From the NCBI RefSeq assembly GCF_010365865.1, contig NZ_CP048020.1, positions 992,001 through 1,056,000 of the forward strand: a stretch of 64,000 bases of DNA, written 5' to 3'. Below are positions 53,403 to 64,000 of this stretch, one piece after another. Under the pieces are notes generated by a model. That model saw nothing but the letters and a program-made list of their open reading frames with translations, searched no databases and had not been told where the DNA came from. The number at the start of each line of letters is the position of its first letter. Position 1 is the first letter of the stretch. A program made the position numbers and the translations under genes. Source of the DNA: Treponema vincentii (GTDB taxonomy: Bacteria > Spirochaetota > Spirochaetia > Treponematales > Treponemataceae).

Positions 53403-54132
53403 TTATGAAGGGTTTTGTTCATTCCAGTAGTAAGTATCGGGGTACTGACGTTCGCCGAATACCGCCGTACCGATGCGCAGCATTGTCGAACCTTCTTCAA
53501 TGGCGATTTCCAGGTCGCCCGACATCCCCATCGAAAGAATATCCGTAGAAATATTGGGAAGTGCCAGTGCCGCAACGCGCTTTGTACCTGTTTAAGGCAG
53601 CGGAAGCATGCCCGAACCTTGTCTCTTCTCCGAGAATAATCCGATGGTCATAAACCCACGGATAGTGACATGGGGCAGGGTAGCGATGGCTTTTACCAAA
53701 GTCTCCGCTTCTCCCGGCGCACAGCCGAATTTGCTTTCCTCCGCTGAGGTGTTTACCTGCACTAAGATGTCGAGGTTACGGCCTTCCTGTAAGCCGCTGT
53801 TCCAGTTTTTGCGCCGTATCGAGGTTATCGATTGATTGGATACATTGCGCATACTGGATCACCTCTTTAATCTTATTCGATTGCAAATGCCCGATAAAAT
53901 GCGCCGTATGCGGCACTGCGGATAGCGCCTCGTATTTATCGCGCAGCTCCTGTACCTTGTTTTCGCCGATTAAAGTGCAGCCGCAGGCAAAAGCCTGTAG
54001 AATCCGCTCCGGCTCGACGGTTTTAGTTGCAAGCAGCAGCTGAACTTCTTTGGGATTGCGCCCGGCTCTTTTACAGGCAGCCTTAATCCGTTCCTTAATA
54101 TGCAGGATGTTTTTTTGAATAATGTGTTCCAT
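53403..54132 (-). CDS. YggS-family PLP homeostasis protein, frameshifted
   Basis: About 242 residues. ATG 54132 ([17 protein letters not shown]). PLP lysine in [13 protein letters not shown]; family motifs GENKVQEL and [10 protein letters not shown]. Shifts near 53795 (to [27 protein letters not shown]) and near 53590 (to [29 protein letters not shown]). Binds pyridoxal phosphate and keeps its supply; no catalysis known. Confidence 0.85.
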
Positions 54133-54284
54133 AAAAATGTGTTGTGATGCTCCTGATGCCCTAAAGGCAACCTGTCCGACACGCCAGTTATCGAACAGAT
54201 CCAGTATATAATCCCTTTGGTATTTATGCAAGGATTGCAGGAAATCTGTCTGTTTGATGTTAACATTTGATGCTAACAAAACCC

Positions 54285-54311
54285 TTGACTATTTTCAGGT
54301 TCACGTATAAT
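54285..54311 (+). promoter_or_regulatory. rpmF promoter
   Basis: TTGACT (54285-54290), 15-bp spacer (short), TATAAT (54306-54311). Confidence 0.6.
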
Positions 54312-54358
54312 ATTGTATATCTTTTTGTAATGTAATTTATGAATATGGAGGTTACCTT

Positions 54359-54547
54359 ATGGCAGTGCCAAGAGCTAAAACATCAAAAGCACGCACACGC
54401 CGCCGCCGAGGAATCAATATGCGGTTAAATGCGCCTCATCTTGTGGAGTGTGCAAATTGTGGAAATTTAATTTTATCTCACCACGTATGTTCCAAATGCG
54501 GTTTCTATCGCGGACATCAAGTTGTTGATCCCGATACATTAAATTAA
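54359..54547 (+). CDS. rpmF: Ribosomal protein L32
   Basis: 62 residues: MAVPRAKTSKARTRRRRG, then two zinc Cys pairs CANCGNLI and CSKCGFYRG. A large-subunit zinc-ribbon protein. TGGAGG precedes the ATG. It leads the rpmF-acpP-rnc order common in bacteria. Confidence 0.95.
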   Translation: MAVPRAKTSKARTRRRRGINMRLNAPHLVECANCGNLILSHHVCSKCGFYRGHQVVDPDTLN

Positions 54548-54562
54548 GAGAGGTTTTTCTTT

Positions 54563-54796
54563 ATGGACGAATTGTTTGCTCAAATTCAAAAGCTGATTGC
54601 AGAAAAATTGGAAATCGATGCAGATAAAATTACACTCGATTCTTTCCGACAAGATCTCGGCGCAGATAGCCTTGATACCTATGAACTGGTATATGCAATC
54701 GAAGAGGAGATGGGAATCAAGATACCCGACGGGAAAGTAAGTGAATTCGAAACCGTGAGGGATGCGTACGATTTTATTAAATCTCAGTCGAAATAA
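54563..54796 (+). CDS. acpP: Acyl carrier protein
   Basis: 77 acidic residues. The phosphopantetheine serine is in GADSLDTYELV. It carries the growing chain in fatty-acid synthesis. AGAGG precedes the ATG. Intact, unlike most neighbours. Confidence 0.95.
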   Translation: MDELFAQIQKLIAEKLEIDADKITLDSFRQDLGADSLDTYELVYAIEEEMGIKIPDGKVSEFETVRDAYDFIKSQSK

Positions 54797-54807
54797 TCCG
54801 GCAAAGG

Positions 54808-55525
54808 ATGTGGTTCTTGTTTCCTTTAAACATGGTTTAGAAAAACAGCGGAAGTAAGAACTGCTTGCTTTTCAAAAAAGCAGGATGCAAATTTAAAATA
54901 TTAGTTTACTGGATATAGCCTTCCATCATCGCTCGTTCTCTAATGAACATAGCGATTCTCCTATTAATAATGAGCGGCTTGAATTTTTGGGCGATTCCGT
55001 ACTTGGTATGATTGTTGCAACGGAGCTGTATCTTGCTCATCCCGATAAACCTGAAGGGGATCTTGCAAAATTAAAGCTGCGGTCGTTTCCGAAGACTCTT
55101 TTCCATTGCACTGAATCTCAATATCGATACATATCTAATGCTGGGGCATGGTGAAGAAGTGTCGGGCGGAAGAAAAAAAGCCCTGCTCGCCGATGCGGTG
55201 GAAGCTCTTATCGGTGCACTCTATTTAGATTCGGGCTTCAAGGTCGCTCAACAGTTTGTATTGAAAATTATTGAACCGCAGCTGCAGTTGGTGGAACAAA
55301 ATAAACATCGATATAGAGATTATAAATCTTTGCTGCAAGAATACGTGCAAAAAAAATACCGCATTATCCCTAAATATGTGCTGGTAGAGACATCGGGGCC
55401 GGATCACGATAGGGTTTTTCAAGTAAAGGTTGTCATCAAAGAGAGGGAATATAATCCTGCTTTTAAAAGTAAAAGAAGCGGAACAGGCGGCTGCAGAGGT
55501 TGCCTGGAAAGCCTTGTGCCTGTAA
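54808..55525 (+). CDS. rnc: Ribonuclease III, disrupted
   Basis: About 238 residues when joined. The catalytic domain has the signature NNERLEFLGDSVLG in one frame, LGHGEEVSGGRKKALLADAV in the next, and the second acidic site (ADAVEALIGALYLDSG). The dsRNA-binding domain has DYKSLLQEYVQKKY, and a shift near 55465 gives KEAEQAAAEVAWKALCL. The N-terminal part also has an in-frame TAA. Cuts double-stranded RNA in rRNA processing. Start uncertain. Confidence 0.8.
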
Positions 55526-55540
55526 ATAAGGGGGAAAAAT

Positions 55541-56987
55541 ATGTTTTCGTTTGTAAAAAAAGATTCTGAAGCCGGAAAGGATACAGTAGTACCTATAACA
55601 AGCGGTATCGTACTCCAGATAAAAGAAGTAGAAGCTTTGATGTCCGCTGCAGAAGATATCGCGTTAAATATCAGAAGCAGGATAACCGGTGCGTCACAAG
55701 TACTTTTTAAAAACCTCAAACAAGAACATCAATTTGAAGCGTTCACCGATAGTATCCATTCAATCCTGGATTCCATTATGTCGATTCAGGAGCAGTTGCA
55801 AGAAGTGCATAGCTGTACTACTGCGCTGGAAGATACGGCTGGAAAAGCAAGTTCTTCGGTAGAGCAAATAACCGATTCGGTAAATCGCGTTGCAAACATC
55901 GTTACCGATAGAATTTCGGTTACTTCTCAGTTAACGGATGCCGTTGCGAAAGGCTCATTAAAGGTAAAAGACTTATTTGCGGTTATCGACAGCCTTAATC
56001 AAAACATTGATGCGGTTAAAGATATTATCGGATCGATAAATGATGTCAGCGCTCAGACGAACCTACTTGCGATGAACGCTGCCATAGAGTCGGCACATGC
56101 AGGGAAGGCTGGCCTCGGCTTTGCAGTTGTTGCCGGTGAAATTAGAAAGCTTTCTGAAGCGACGGCGCTCAATGCTGCCGATGCTTCTAAGACCCTCAAA
56201 AATATGGTCGAAGCACTTGAGGTCGCGCGGGATACCGCCGACGAAACGCGTACTGCGATGACACTTATCGGTAATTCGGTAAATGAGACGACTGCGTCTT
56301 TGTAGAAATTCTTCCGAAATGAATATGCTTGCGGGAACGAGCACATCGGTACGCGACGCTGTTATGTTGGTGCCGGAGTCTGCGGCAGACTTGAATAATC
56401 GTGCGGATACCGCTATTGAATATATCAATAAAATAGCTGATCAAGCGGATAAAGGGAAAAATATGTTGTTTACTTTGCAGACAACTGCGAATGAAGTAAG
56501 CGATTTAATGAGTAGTGCCCTGTTTAATATGAACAATATTATTGATAGTACCGTTGTGGTCGATGCTGCAGTAGAAAAAGGTATTGATCTGGTAAACGGA
56601 AAGACAGTAGCGGATGAGTATGCGCCATTTGCGCGCATTGTATTGAAACATCTCGGTTGGGTTACTAAGGTGCGTGCCTTGATCGATGGGCGGCTTGATG
56701 TAAACACAATAGAATTGGGTGATCATAAAAAATGTGATTTAGGGCGATGGATTGAAAAGAAGCTCCGCTGTATGAAGGTTTAATGCAGCATCCGAGTTTA
56801 AAAGCTTATGGTACAGCATGAGCAGCTCCATAACGAGACGAAAGCCATTGTCGGCCAGCTTAAAACGTCATCGAGAACTGAATTGGAAGCTTCTTATTCA
56901 AAATTGTTGGATTATTCCGCATCGGTTATCGAAAGTTTGAGTATATTGCGTCAATTTATCGAAAGCAAAAACCATACGAAAAAATAA
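55541..56987 (+). CDS. Cytoplasmic methyl-accepting chemotaxis protein with CZB domain, frameshifted
   Basis: About 482 residues, no membrane helix. The MCP signalling tip is at about 165-205 ([21 protein letters not shown]). Coiled coil on both sides. A C-terminal CZB zinc-binding domain ([39 protein letters not shown]). Three shifts near 56300, 56750 and 56815. It would signal to CheA from the cytoplasm; CZB domains respond to zinc or hypochlorite. GGGGG precedes the ATG. Confidence 0.82.
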
Positions 56988-57071
56988 TCAAAACTTAGAC
57001 CAAGGGTGCTGTCCAAAAATTGCGGTTTTTGAACAGACCCGCCGCTAATATCTTCGCAAGATGTGCCGGTT

Positions 57072-58019
57072 TTATAGTTCGGCAAGCGGAATAGTGTACA
57101 CACTGGAGCAATTCCGGCAGACAATCTCGCGGGTCGTCTGCGGTCTCTTTTGTTTTCCAGTTCCGCTTGCGGCAATTTCCGCATCGCTTCCAGATAATAC
57201 CCTTTGAGCATGGACAATCAAAGGTAATGTTCCGTGCTGCAACCGCTTGAGGGTTAAACTCCCGCAGTAGACCGAAGATGATATCTTCGCAGTTGCCGCC
57301 TTCAGCAAACCAATCACCGAGCGGGGACAGGCGGTAAAAGCCCGTTCCATATTGGTGACGGCATCTTCAATTCTTCTTCCGTTTTCGATTGCCTGCCTCG
57401 GCGTGTTCCCCTGCGGGCATCCGCTGGATAAAAGCCGCCGGCACCGACGACTCTACCGATACTGTCAAACCTGATACTTGTATTAAAAGCGGTATAGAGC
57501 TGTTCCGATTGCTGAAAATACCATGCAAGGTCTTTTGCAATATTCCGATACTTGATTTCGACGATGCTTCGCTGCGGCTCCCGCCCCGCTGCATGATCCG
57601 CTTCCGGAAAACGGGTAACGGAGAGTGTACCGTTACCGAAGAACGGAGCAAGATCCCAACTTTCAAGCGGGGCATCAATCGGGATGGGGTTTTGCAAAAG
57701 GTAGCCGCGCACAAAGCCCCGTGAATCTGCCTCTACGGAAAAACCGGTTGCGGGGCCGTCCGTTTCATAGCGCAGTTGGAGCGTTTCGCGTCCTTTCATC
57801 GTTTGAATCATCAGTGCGGCACAGAGGCCTGCCTGCCCGAGGACAAGGGTTTCGAGGATTCCGCCGGTGCTGTGCGCGTATTCGGTTTACGAACCGCGTA
57901 CCGTGGAAAAGTCCTCCGCGGAAAAGGCCGTCGTCGGCAGTAAAGATATGGAGTTCATCTTTTTCAAGTTTATCAAGGTGCTGTTGCAGCGCCGTATCTT
58001 CAATAGGTGCGTATATCAT
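57072..58019 (-). CDS. hslO: Hsp33 redox chaperone, frameshifted
   Basis: About 315 residues. From 58019 (MIYAPIEDTALQQHLDKLEK), then after shifts RETLQLRYETDGPATGFSVE, NPIPIDAPLESWDLAPFF, VGAGGFYPAD. Its C-terminal redox switch has CPCSKGY and, in another frame, CRNCSSVY (the CxC and CxxC zinc cysteines). Holdase activated by oxidation. Two or three frame changes. Confidence 0.8.
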
Positions 58020-58060
58020 ACTCGTATGTTAATAAAATGAACTATTAAAAAAGGGCGGCA

Positions 58061-58202
58061 GGGTAAACGCATCAGGCCGTTTTTACCGATTCGCAGAAAA
58101 ATTGATACTATTCGACCAGAGTTGAACCTCTGCGCGGTTCAAATGGTCTCACAGTCTCAATTTTTCCGCGGTTTTTATCTACTCTACCTGATGCGTTTAC
58201 CC
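58061..58202. repeat. 142-bp nested palindromic element
   Basis: Outer arms GGGTAAACGCATCAGG / CCTGATGCGTTTACCC (16 bp, perfect). Inside: CGCAGAAAAATTGA / TCAATTTTTCCGCG (one mismatch), GACCA / TGGTC and TTGAACC / GGTTCAA around a TCTGCGC loop. The arms are arranged as one long hairpin with internal loops. No protein gene. Confidence 0.85.
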
Positions 58203-58216
58203 GCCTGTTGAAAAAA

Positions 58217-58287
58217 CATGCGAAATTTTAAGCAAAAATTTCGCATGGAAGGAAGGCAACCGCTAAAATATTTTTAATGCGGTTGCC
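58217..58287. repeat. Two further stem-loops
   Basis: 58217-58247: CATGCGAAATTTT / AAAAATTTCGCATG. 58255-58287: GGCAACCGC / GCGGTTGCC. They follow the 142-bp palindrome. The second may help end transcription of the activase gene, although it lacks a T tract on that strand. Confidence 0.7.
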
Positions 58288-58292
58288 CTGCA

Positions 58293-61200
58293 TTATGCGC
58301 CCTTTCGATTCTGCCGATCGGGATGTTCACCATACGGCGCATTTGCCAACAGGAGCTTGAGGCGGTTGAGCTGGTTTACCTCGCTTGCTCCGGGATCAAA
58401 GTCGATGGCGGATATTTGCGCATCAGGGTATCGGCGGCGCAGTTCCTTAATCATCCCTTTGCCGGTAACGTGATTGGGGAGACAGGCAAACGGCTGTAGA
58501 CAGGCGATACTCGACAACCCTGACTTAATAAGTTCAACCATTTCGGCGGTTAGGAACCAACCCTCGCCGGCAACGTTACCTAAGTCCAAAACCCCGTGAA
58601 CGCCTTTGCAAGATTGTAAATCGATTCGGGCGCGGTAAAGCGGCGACTTTTATTCAGAGCTTTTTTCATTCCGCTGCGGTACCGCTCGATATACCAGATC
58701 ATTGCGTGGTACTTAAACCGGTTAAAGGCGTTCGATTCCAGTGATGTTTCATAGTAGAGGCCGTCGAACAATGAATAGAAAAAGAAGTCCATCAAGTCGG
58801 GCATAACGCATTCGGCGCCTTCCCGCTCAATGGTACCGACAATATCGTTGTTGGCTGTCGGATGAAATTTTACCAAAATTTCACCGACTACGCCGATGCG
58901 GGGTTTTTCCATTTGAATAAGCGGCAGCGTATCAAAATCATGGACAATATCGCGTACTATGTTACGATAACTCCGCCCTGTCATGTTTCAATTCGGCTTT
59001 TATTCGGTCGGCATAATGGCGGTAGAGTGCATTTGCCGCACCTTTTCCTGCTCGTAGGGGCGGGTGCGGTACAGTACACGCATCAGCAAATCGCCGAGGC
59101 AGAGCGCCTTTAGTGCGCGGTCTGCTAAACTGAACGTCGGCTTAAAGCCTGAGTTTTTCAATCTGCTGCGCGCTTAACCCGATTACAGGGATATACCCCA
59201 AGCCGGCATCCTCTAACGCCCGCCTGATAAAACCGATGTAGTTTGTTGCACGGCACCCGCCCCCTGTTTGCGTGATGATGAGCGCCGTCGCATTGAGGTC
59301 GTATTTACCCGACTGCAGCGCTGCAATCATCTGCCCTGCAACGATAATCGCCGGATAGCAGGCATCGTTGTTTACATACCGTAATCCGCAGTCGATTGCC
59401 TGAGGGTCGGTATCGGGCAATATGACGAGATTAAAGCCGGAGTGCCGGAAGGCTGCTTCCAATAAGTCAAAATGGATGGGAGCCATCTGCGGCGCGAGAA
59501 CGGTATACCGCTTACTCATCTCTTCGGTAAATTCAACTCGTTTAAAGCCGCGATATCCCGGCGCTTTGACGGGCGCTCCCTTGCTGCGCTCGCGGATAGC
59601 GGCGAGTAAGCTGCGGATACGGATACGTACGGCGCCGAGGTTTGAACCTTCATCGATTTTAAGCAAGGTATACATTTTCCTGCGCTTCGGTAATTTCCTG
59701 CACTTGGTCGGCGGTTACCGCATCCAGACCGCAGCCGAAGCTGGTCAGCTGAATAAGTGCGAGGTTATCTTGCCGTGCGGCAAATTCGGCGGCACGGTAC
59801 AGCCGGTTGTGGTATACCCATTGGTCTACAACCCGGAGCGGACGGGGAAGTTTGCCTAAATGCGCAACGGAATCCTCCGTCAATACGGCGAGTCCTAAGC
59901 CTGTCAGCAATCTGGGAATTCCATGGTTGATTTCCGGGTCAAGATGATACGGACGCCCCTGCAATAACGCCGATGAGTCCCTGTTCTTTCATACGCCGAA
60001 GCGCCGCCTCGCCTTGGAACTGGGTCTCTTTTTTTACTGCCTCTGCTTCTGCTCTTGCCTTCCGTACTGCTGCACGAATTTCAGCAAGCGGTATGCTCCA
60101 GTATTTATTGAGTTCTTCGTGGAGCCGCCTCCGAGGCGTTTGTCATTATAGAGCGGTAAAACGGATTGAGAAAACGGATATGCTCGTCCTGCCGAAGCGC
60201 GTCGATGTTGTTTTTAAGGACTTCGATAACTCGTTACGACGGGACAGTTGAAATGATTGTTTGCCTGAGGGTCTTCCTTGGTCTCGTACGGAATACAGGG
60301 ATAGAAAATCGTTGTAACGCCCGCTTTAAGAGCGCTTCGATATGCCCGTGAGAAATTTTGCCGGGATAACACACCGATTCCGACGGGATAGATTCCAATC
60401 CCAATTCATAGAGTTTGCGGGAAGAGCGGGGCGACAATTTTACCGAAAATTTCAGTTCAGTTAAAAGCGTGAACCAGAACGGATAATTTTCGTAGAGGTT
60501 GAGCACGCGGAATACCGATGACGCCCCGTTCGGCTTCGGTTTCCGGCAGCGACTTATACGAAAACATACGTTTATACTTCCAGTCGAAGAGATTGGGAAT
60601 ATCGTTATCCTGTTTCTGTTTACCGGTCTTGAGGAGTGATTCTTTGACTGTGCATTTGCCGTTTCCGCTATTTCGGCACCGCGTTCGCAGCGGTTTCCGT
60701 AATAAAGATGCGGGTACCTGCCGCGGGTGTATTAAACCGGTTGACGGTTAAAAGGCAGTTGTTGGCGCATTTACCGCAGCGGGAAAGTTCCAGCTTAACG
60801 GTGAGTGCATCAAGCCCTTCTGCCGGTAAGATATTCGACCGGATATGTGCATCCGCTCCTTGTTTTTCCATTGGTCGGGCGAGGAGCGCGGCGCCGAAAG
60901 CTCCCATCAGGCCGCTGATGTCGGGCGCACCGCTTCTTTGCCGGTAATCAGTTCAAAGGCGCGCAGTACCGCATCGTTGTGAAAGGTGCCGCCCTGCACA
61001 ATCACTTTTCGCCGATAGTAGCTGTATTTCAGTTTGATAACTTTAAAGAGGGCGTTTTTATCACCGAATACGAAAGCCCGCCGAAATGTCGCCGACGGAG
61101 GCTCCTTCCTTTGTGCCTGTTTAACGCGGCTGTTCATAAAGACCGTACAGCGGCTGCCGAGGTCGATCGGTTTGGGGCGAGGAGAGCTCGTGCGGAAAAT

Positions 61201-62775
61201 CTTTAACCGGCATACCGAGCGAGCGGGCAAAGTTATCCAAAAAACTGCCGCAGCCCGAAGAACATGCCTCGTTCAGTTGAATGGAGCTGATACAGTTATT
61301 CTTCATGCGGATACACTTCATATCCTGCCCGCCGATGTCGAGCAAAAATTCGACGCCGGGAAGGAAGAATTCGGCTGCGCGGTGGTGCGCGATGGTTTCC
61401 ACTTCTCCTGCGTCCACGCCGAAAGCCGCTTGAAAGAGCCCTTCACCGTAGCCGGTAGATAAAGAGCGGGCAATATGTGCAGCACTCGGGATCTGTTTAT
61501 AGAGGGATTGCAGCATGGTTACCGCAAGATTGACCGGATTGCCTGCATTCGATTCGTAAAACTGCCAGAGGATTCTTCCCTCTTGGTCGATGAGTACGGC
61601 CTTTGTTGTGGTGGAACCGGCGTCCATACCGAGGAACACCGGGCCGGAAGCGGTTTCAAGCGGAGCGGTTTCCGCCCGTTCCCGTCCATGCCGTTCGCGG
61701 AAAGCCGCAAGCGCCGCTTCGTTTTCAAAGAGGGGCGGAAGCCGCTGCACTTCCTGCATTTCCGCATCGGCAAGGAGCCGAGCTTATCCCGCAGTATTTC
61801 CACGGTCAAGGCTGCGGGATTGGTAAATACCTGTATCGGTGATTTCCGGCATCGGACTCGGCTGAGTACGGAAGCCCGTTCGCAGCAGTTGTGTCTGCGT
61901 TGGCGCCGTACAGGCAATATTCGCTGTTTCCGCGCCGTTGTTGACAGTCCGGTGGGGTGATGCTCTCAGCGATTGATTGGAACCGGCGCTGAGCGCTGCA
62001 CCGAGTGCAACAAAGAGTTCCGATTTTTCCGGCACGATGATTTCGTCATCCGTAAGGTGCAGGGTTTCGATAAACCGCTGCCGTAGTTGGTCAAGAAAGT
62101 GTAAGGGGCCGCCTAAAAAGGCGCAGCGCCCGCGGATGGGTTTGCCGCATGCAAGGCCGGATATCGTCTGGCTGACAACCGCCTGAAAGATACTCGCGGC
62201 AATATCTTCCCGCCGCGCTCCTTCGTTGATGAGGGGCTGTACGTCGGTCTTTGCAAAGACCCCGCAGCGGGCGGCGATGGGATAAATCGTTGTCGCATTT
62301 TTGGCAAGCTCATTTAACCCCGTCGCATCGGTTTCGAGGAGCGCCGCCATTTGTCGATAAAGGCGCCCGTACCGCCCGCACAGGTGCCGTTCATACGCTG
62401 CTCAACCGAACGGCCGAAGTAGGTTATTTTAGCATCTTCGCCGCCCAACTCGATAGCAACATCGGTTTGTGGAATCTTTGCCTGCACGGCGACGGCCGCG
62501 GCGACAACCTCCTGCACGAAAGGCACGGAGAGCCACTTTGAAACAGCCAAACCGCCGGATCCGGTTACCCGCACTTGTAACTGAGCGCGGCTGCCGTACA
62601 TTTTTGCCACCTCATCCAAGGCTTCCGTTACCACCAGAATAATTGTCTTGCGGATATCGGCGCGGTGCCGTTCATATCTGCTATATACGATGGAATTATC
62701 AGCGGAAAGAATCACCGTTTTTACGGTCGTCGATCCGACATCAATTCCCATGCGAAGTGTATCGGTCAAAATCAT
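58293..62775 (-). CDS. Two-module CoA-substrate-specific enzyme activase, many frameshifts
   Basis: About 1490 residues when joined. Module 1 (from ATG 62775): [37 protein letters not shown] (BadF/BcrA-type ATPase with the cluster Cys). Module 2: [44 protein letters not shown]2229-like C-terminal half follows ([52 protein letters not shown]). Such proteins reduce 2-hydroxyacyl-CoA dehydratases with ATP and an Fe-S cluster. At least nine frame changes, mostly at homopolymers. Confidence 0.85.
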
Positions 62776-62859
62776 GTGAATTATAGTGCCACATTGCACA
62801 AAAAATGACAAGGAGATTGCCTGCTTGAGGTAAAACTCATTGTTGTTAAAATGCCGATA

Positions 62860-64000
62860 GGACATAAAGGGCCTAAAACAAAGGAGAAAAGATACTCTTT
62901 ACCAAGCGCAAATAGCAGAACTCGATAAGTCCTATCAAGAAAAAACTCGCAAAAGCAAAGAATATGGGCAATCCAGCCTTGCCGTTGAAAGGAGTATCAG
63001 CAAAAGCGGCTTGCACTTATCGAACAATTCATTAAAGAGGAAGATAAGAAAAGGCGCTGGCAAAGGAATAACCGTTGAAACAAAACTTGCGACAAAAGAT
63101 GAGAAAGGTTCCGGCGTAACGCTCGGCGATGAGCTCACTAAAACAAAGCTGATGAGTGATGCGTTCGGGCGGTATCAAGTACAGCAAAAGGAATTACAAG
63201 CAGAGCTTAAAAAAACGCAAGAAGAAATAATCGCTACGTACGATAAAATTGCAAAGGCAAAAGCCCGGATTGAAGCAGCAGAAAACGGCAAAAGCGGAAC
63301 AGAAATTGAAGCTCTCAATCAAGATTTACAGGCAATGCAAGTCTATTCTCGGCAGTTGGAAGAAAAGGCGCAAAACATACGGATAGACATAAACGAAGCC
63401 GAATTATCATTTTCACAAATAAAAAGCGGACTGATCGATATTGAAAAAATCGGCAAATCAAAACTTCAAATACAGCTTATCAACATAGAAGAGGAAAGAA
63501 AACGACTTTTAAAAATTATTGAAGAAAGCAGACGGGCAAAAATAGAAGCGGCAAAAGACAACGCCGAAGAAATAACAAGAATTGAAGCGGACGCAGAAAA
63601 ACAAAAAGATAAAGTTAATAAAGACGCTGATAGGCAAACGCAAAGCGCAAATGCTGCCGCCGCCAACGCATACATACAAGGCGGAATAGGTATCGCTAAA
63701 ACCCTTACAAAAGTAATAGCCGATTCTATCGAGCAGGGCTGTATTGACGGCTTTGCTGCAATGCAGGCGAGCGCCGACATACTTAACCAAATAGGTGATA
63801 TGGTAGGAGATCCTATAACTCAAGCAGTTATAAAATCTGTAGCGGCGGCAATCGAAATAACGGGGACGATATTAAAAGCCGTAAATGCAGCTCAATAAAA
63901 GCATTCAATGAAGAAATAAATACGATTGTAGAAAATCAAAAGAAACGGCAGAAGAAGCTGCAGATAAAATTATTGACAATATCGAAAAAGAAATAGCCGA
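62860..64000 (+). repeat. Second copy of a tape-measure gene segment
   Basis: Matches 29185-30332 nearly base for base, with about seven small indels, nearly all in A or T runs (A6 to A4, A7 to A4, TT to T). Frame breaks result. It begins abruptly at GGACATAAAGGGCC right after host sequence and runs to the window end. No integrase, tail genes or att site accompany it. Probably an assembly or amplification chimera. Confidence 0.9.

Noticed and set aside
45637-62775. Reductive genome decay of the host
   Set aside because: Essential genes are affected equally, shifts occur mainly in homopolymers, and compensating pairs exist; sequencing error is simpler. A few in-frame stops (dus, rnc) remain open.
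62860-64000. A second prophage or tandem duplication
   Set aside because: Differences are nearly all homopolymer indels, the segment is only part of one gene, and no phage gene flanks it.

Overview
The window is a spirochaete contig, most likely an oral-type Treponema. The host genes (selA/selB, Hsp33, a two-module acyl-CoA dehydratase activase, a cytoplasmic CZB chemoreceptor, rpmF-acpP-rnc) fit that genus. The genus call rests on general resemblance, not on a search. Positions 1 to about 44,620 are a temperate siphovirus-like prophage, entered in its replication region. About 44,620-62,860 is host chromosome. The last 1.14 kb (62,860-64,000) repeats part of the prophage tape-measure gene, joined abruptly to host sequence.

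Prophage layout. 1-8,600 (+) holds replication and early genes: replication organiser, DnaC-like loader, ASCH protein, two HNH proteins, SSB, XRE regulators, serine recombinase, KilAC antirepressor, DUF1064 protein and a HicAB toxin-antitoxin pair. 8,711-10,665 holds two overlapping ParB-fold genes, the second fused to a SAM methyltransferase. 11,161-17,075 holds terminase, portal and a MuF head protein with a polymorphic C-terminus, followed by possible immunity genes and an orphan toxin-like cassette. 17,141-19,986 is an inverted (-) lysis block: M15 endolysin, membrane proteins, and two overlapping spanin-like frames. 20,170-36,310 (+) holds protease/scaffold, decoration, major capsid, connector, tail tube, G/GT chaperones with a -1 slippery site, a 1603-aa tape measure, Dit, Tal and fibre genes. 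36,327-40,720 is a tail/LamG gene running in frame into a lipoprotein, then an NlpC/P60 lipoprotein and a TerB_N-like gene. 41,131-43,120 encodes a GHKL ATPase joined to a PD-(D/E)XK-like nuclease, the best defence candidate, and it lies next to the tyrosine integrase (43,223-44,623).

Regulation. Four promoters share the box TTGYGTTACGYAYC over the -35 with about 18 bp to the -10. Two of them form the divergent pair between the inverted lysis block and the capsid operon, which suggests one phage regulator drives both. A separate operator-like dyad covers the promoter of the antisense gene at 10,634-11,065. HicA appears to be read from a leaderless transcript.

Host side. It holds an array of nine hairpins with mostly TCC/GGA loops, an Rpn nuclease remnant, selB-selA, MATE, a CBM48-like secreted protein, a Dus enzyme, a perfect 92-bp direct repeat, tRNA-Leu(GAG), YggS, rpmF-acpP-rnc, a chemoreceptor, hslO, a 142-bp nested palindrome and the activase gene.

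Quality warning. Many genes are broken by single-base, mostly A/T homopolymer, shifts. I count roughly 13 disruptions in 44.6 kb of prophage and about 30 in 17 kb of host. Some pairs compensate each other (MATE, tail tube), so most are probably sequencing or assembly errors. I join such pieces into one gene and say so. The terminal tape-measure copy is probably an assembly or amplification chimera.
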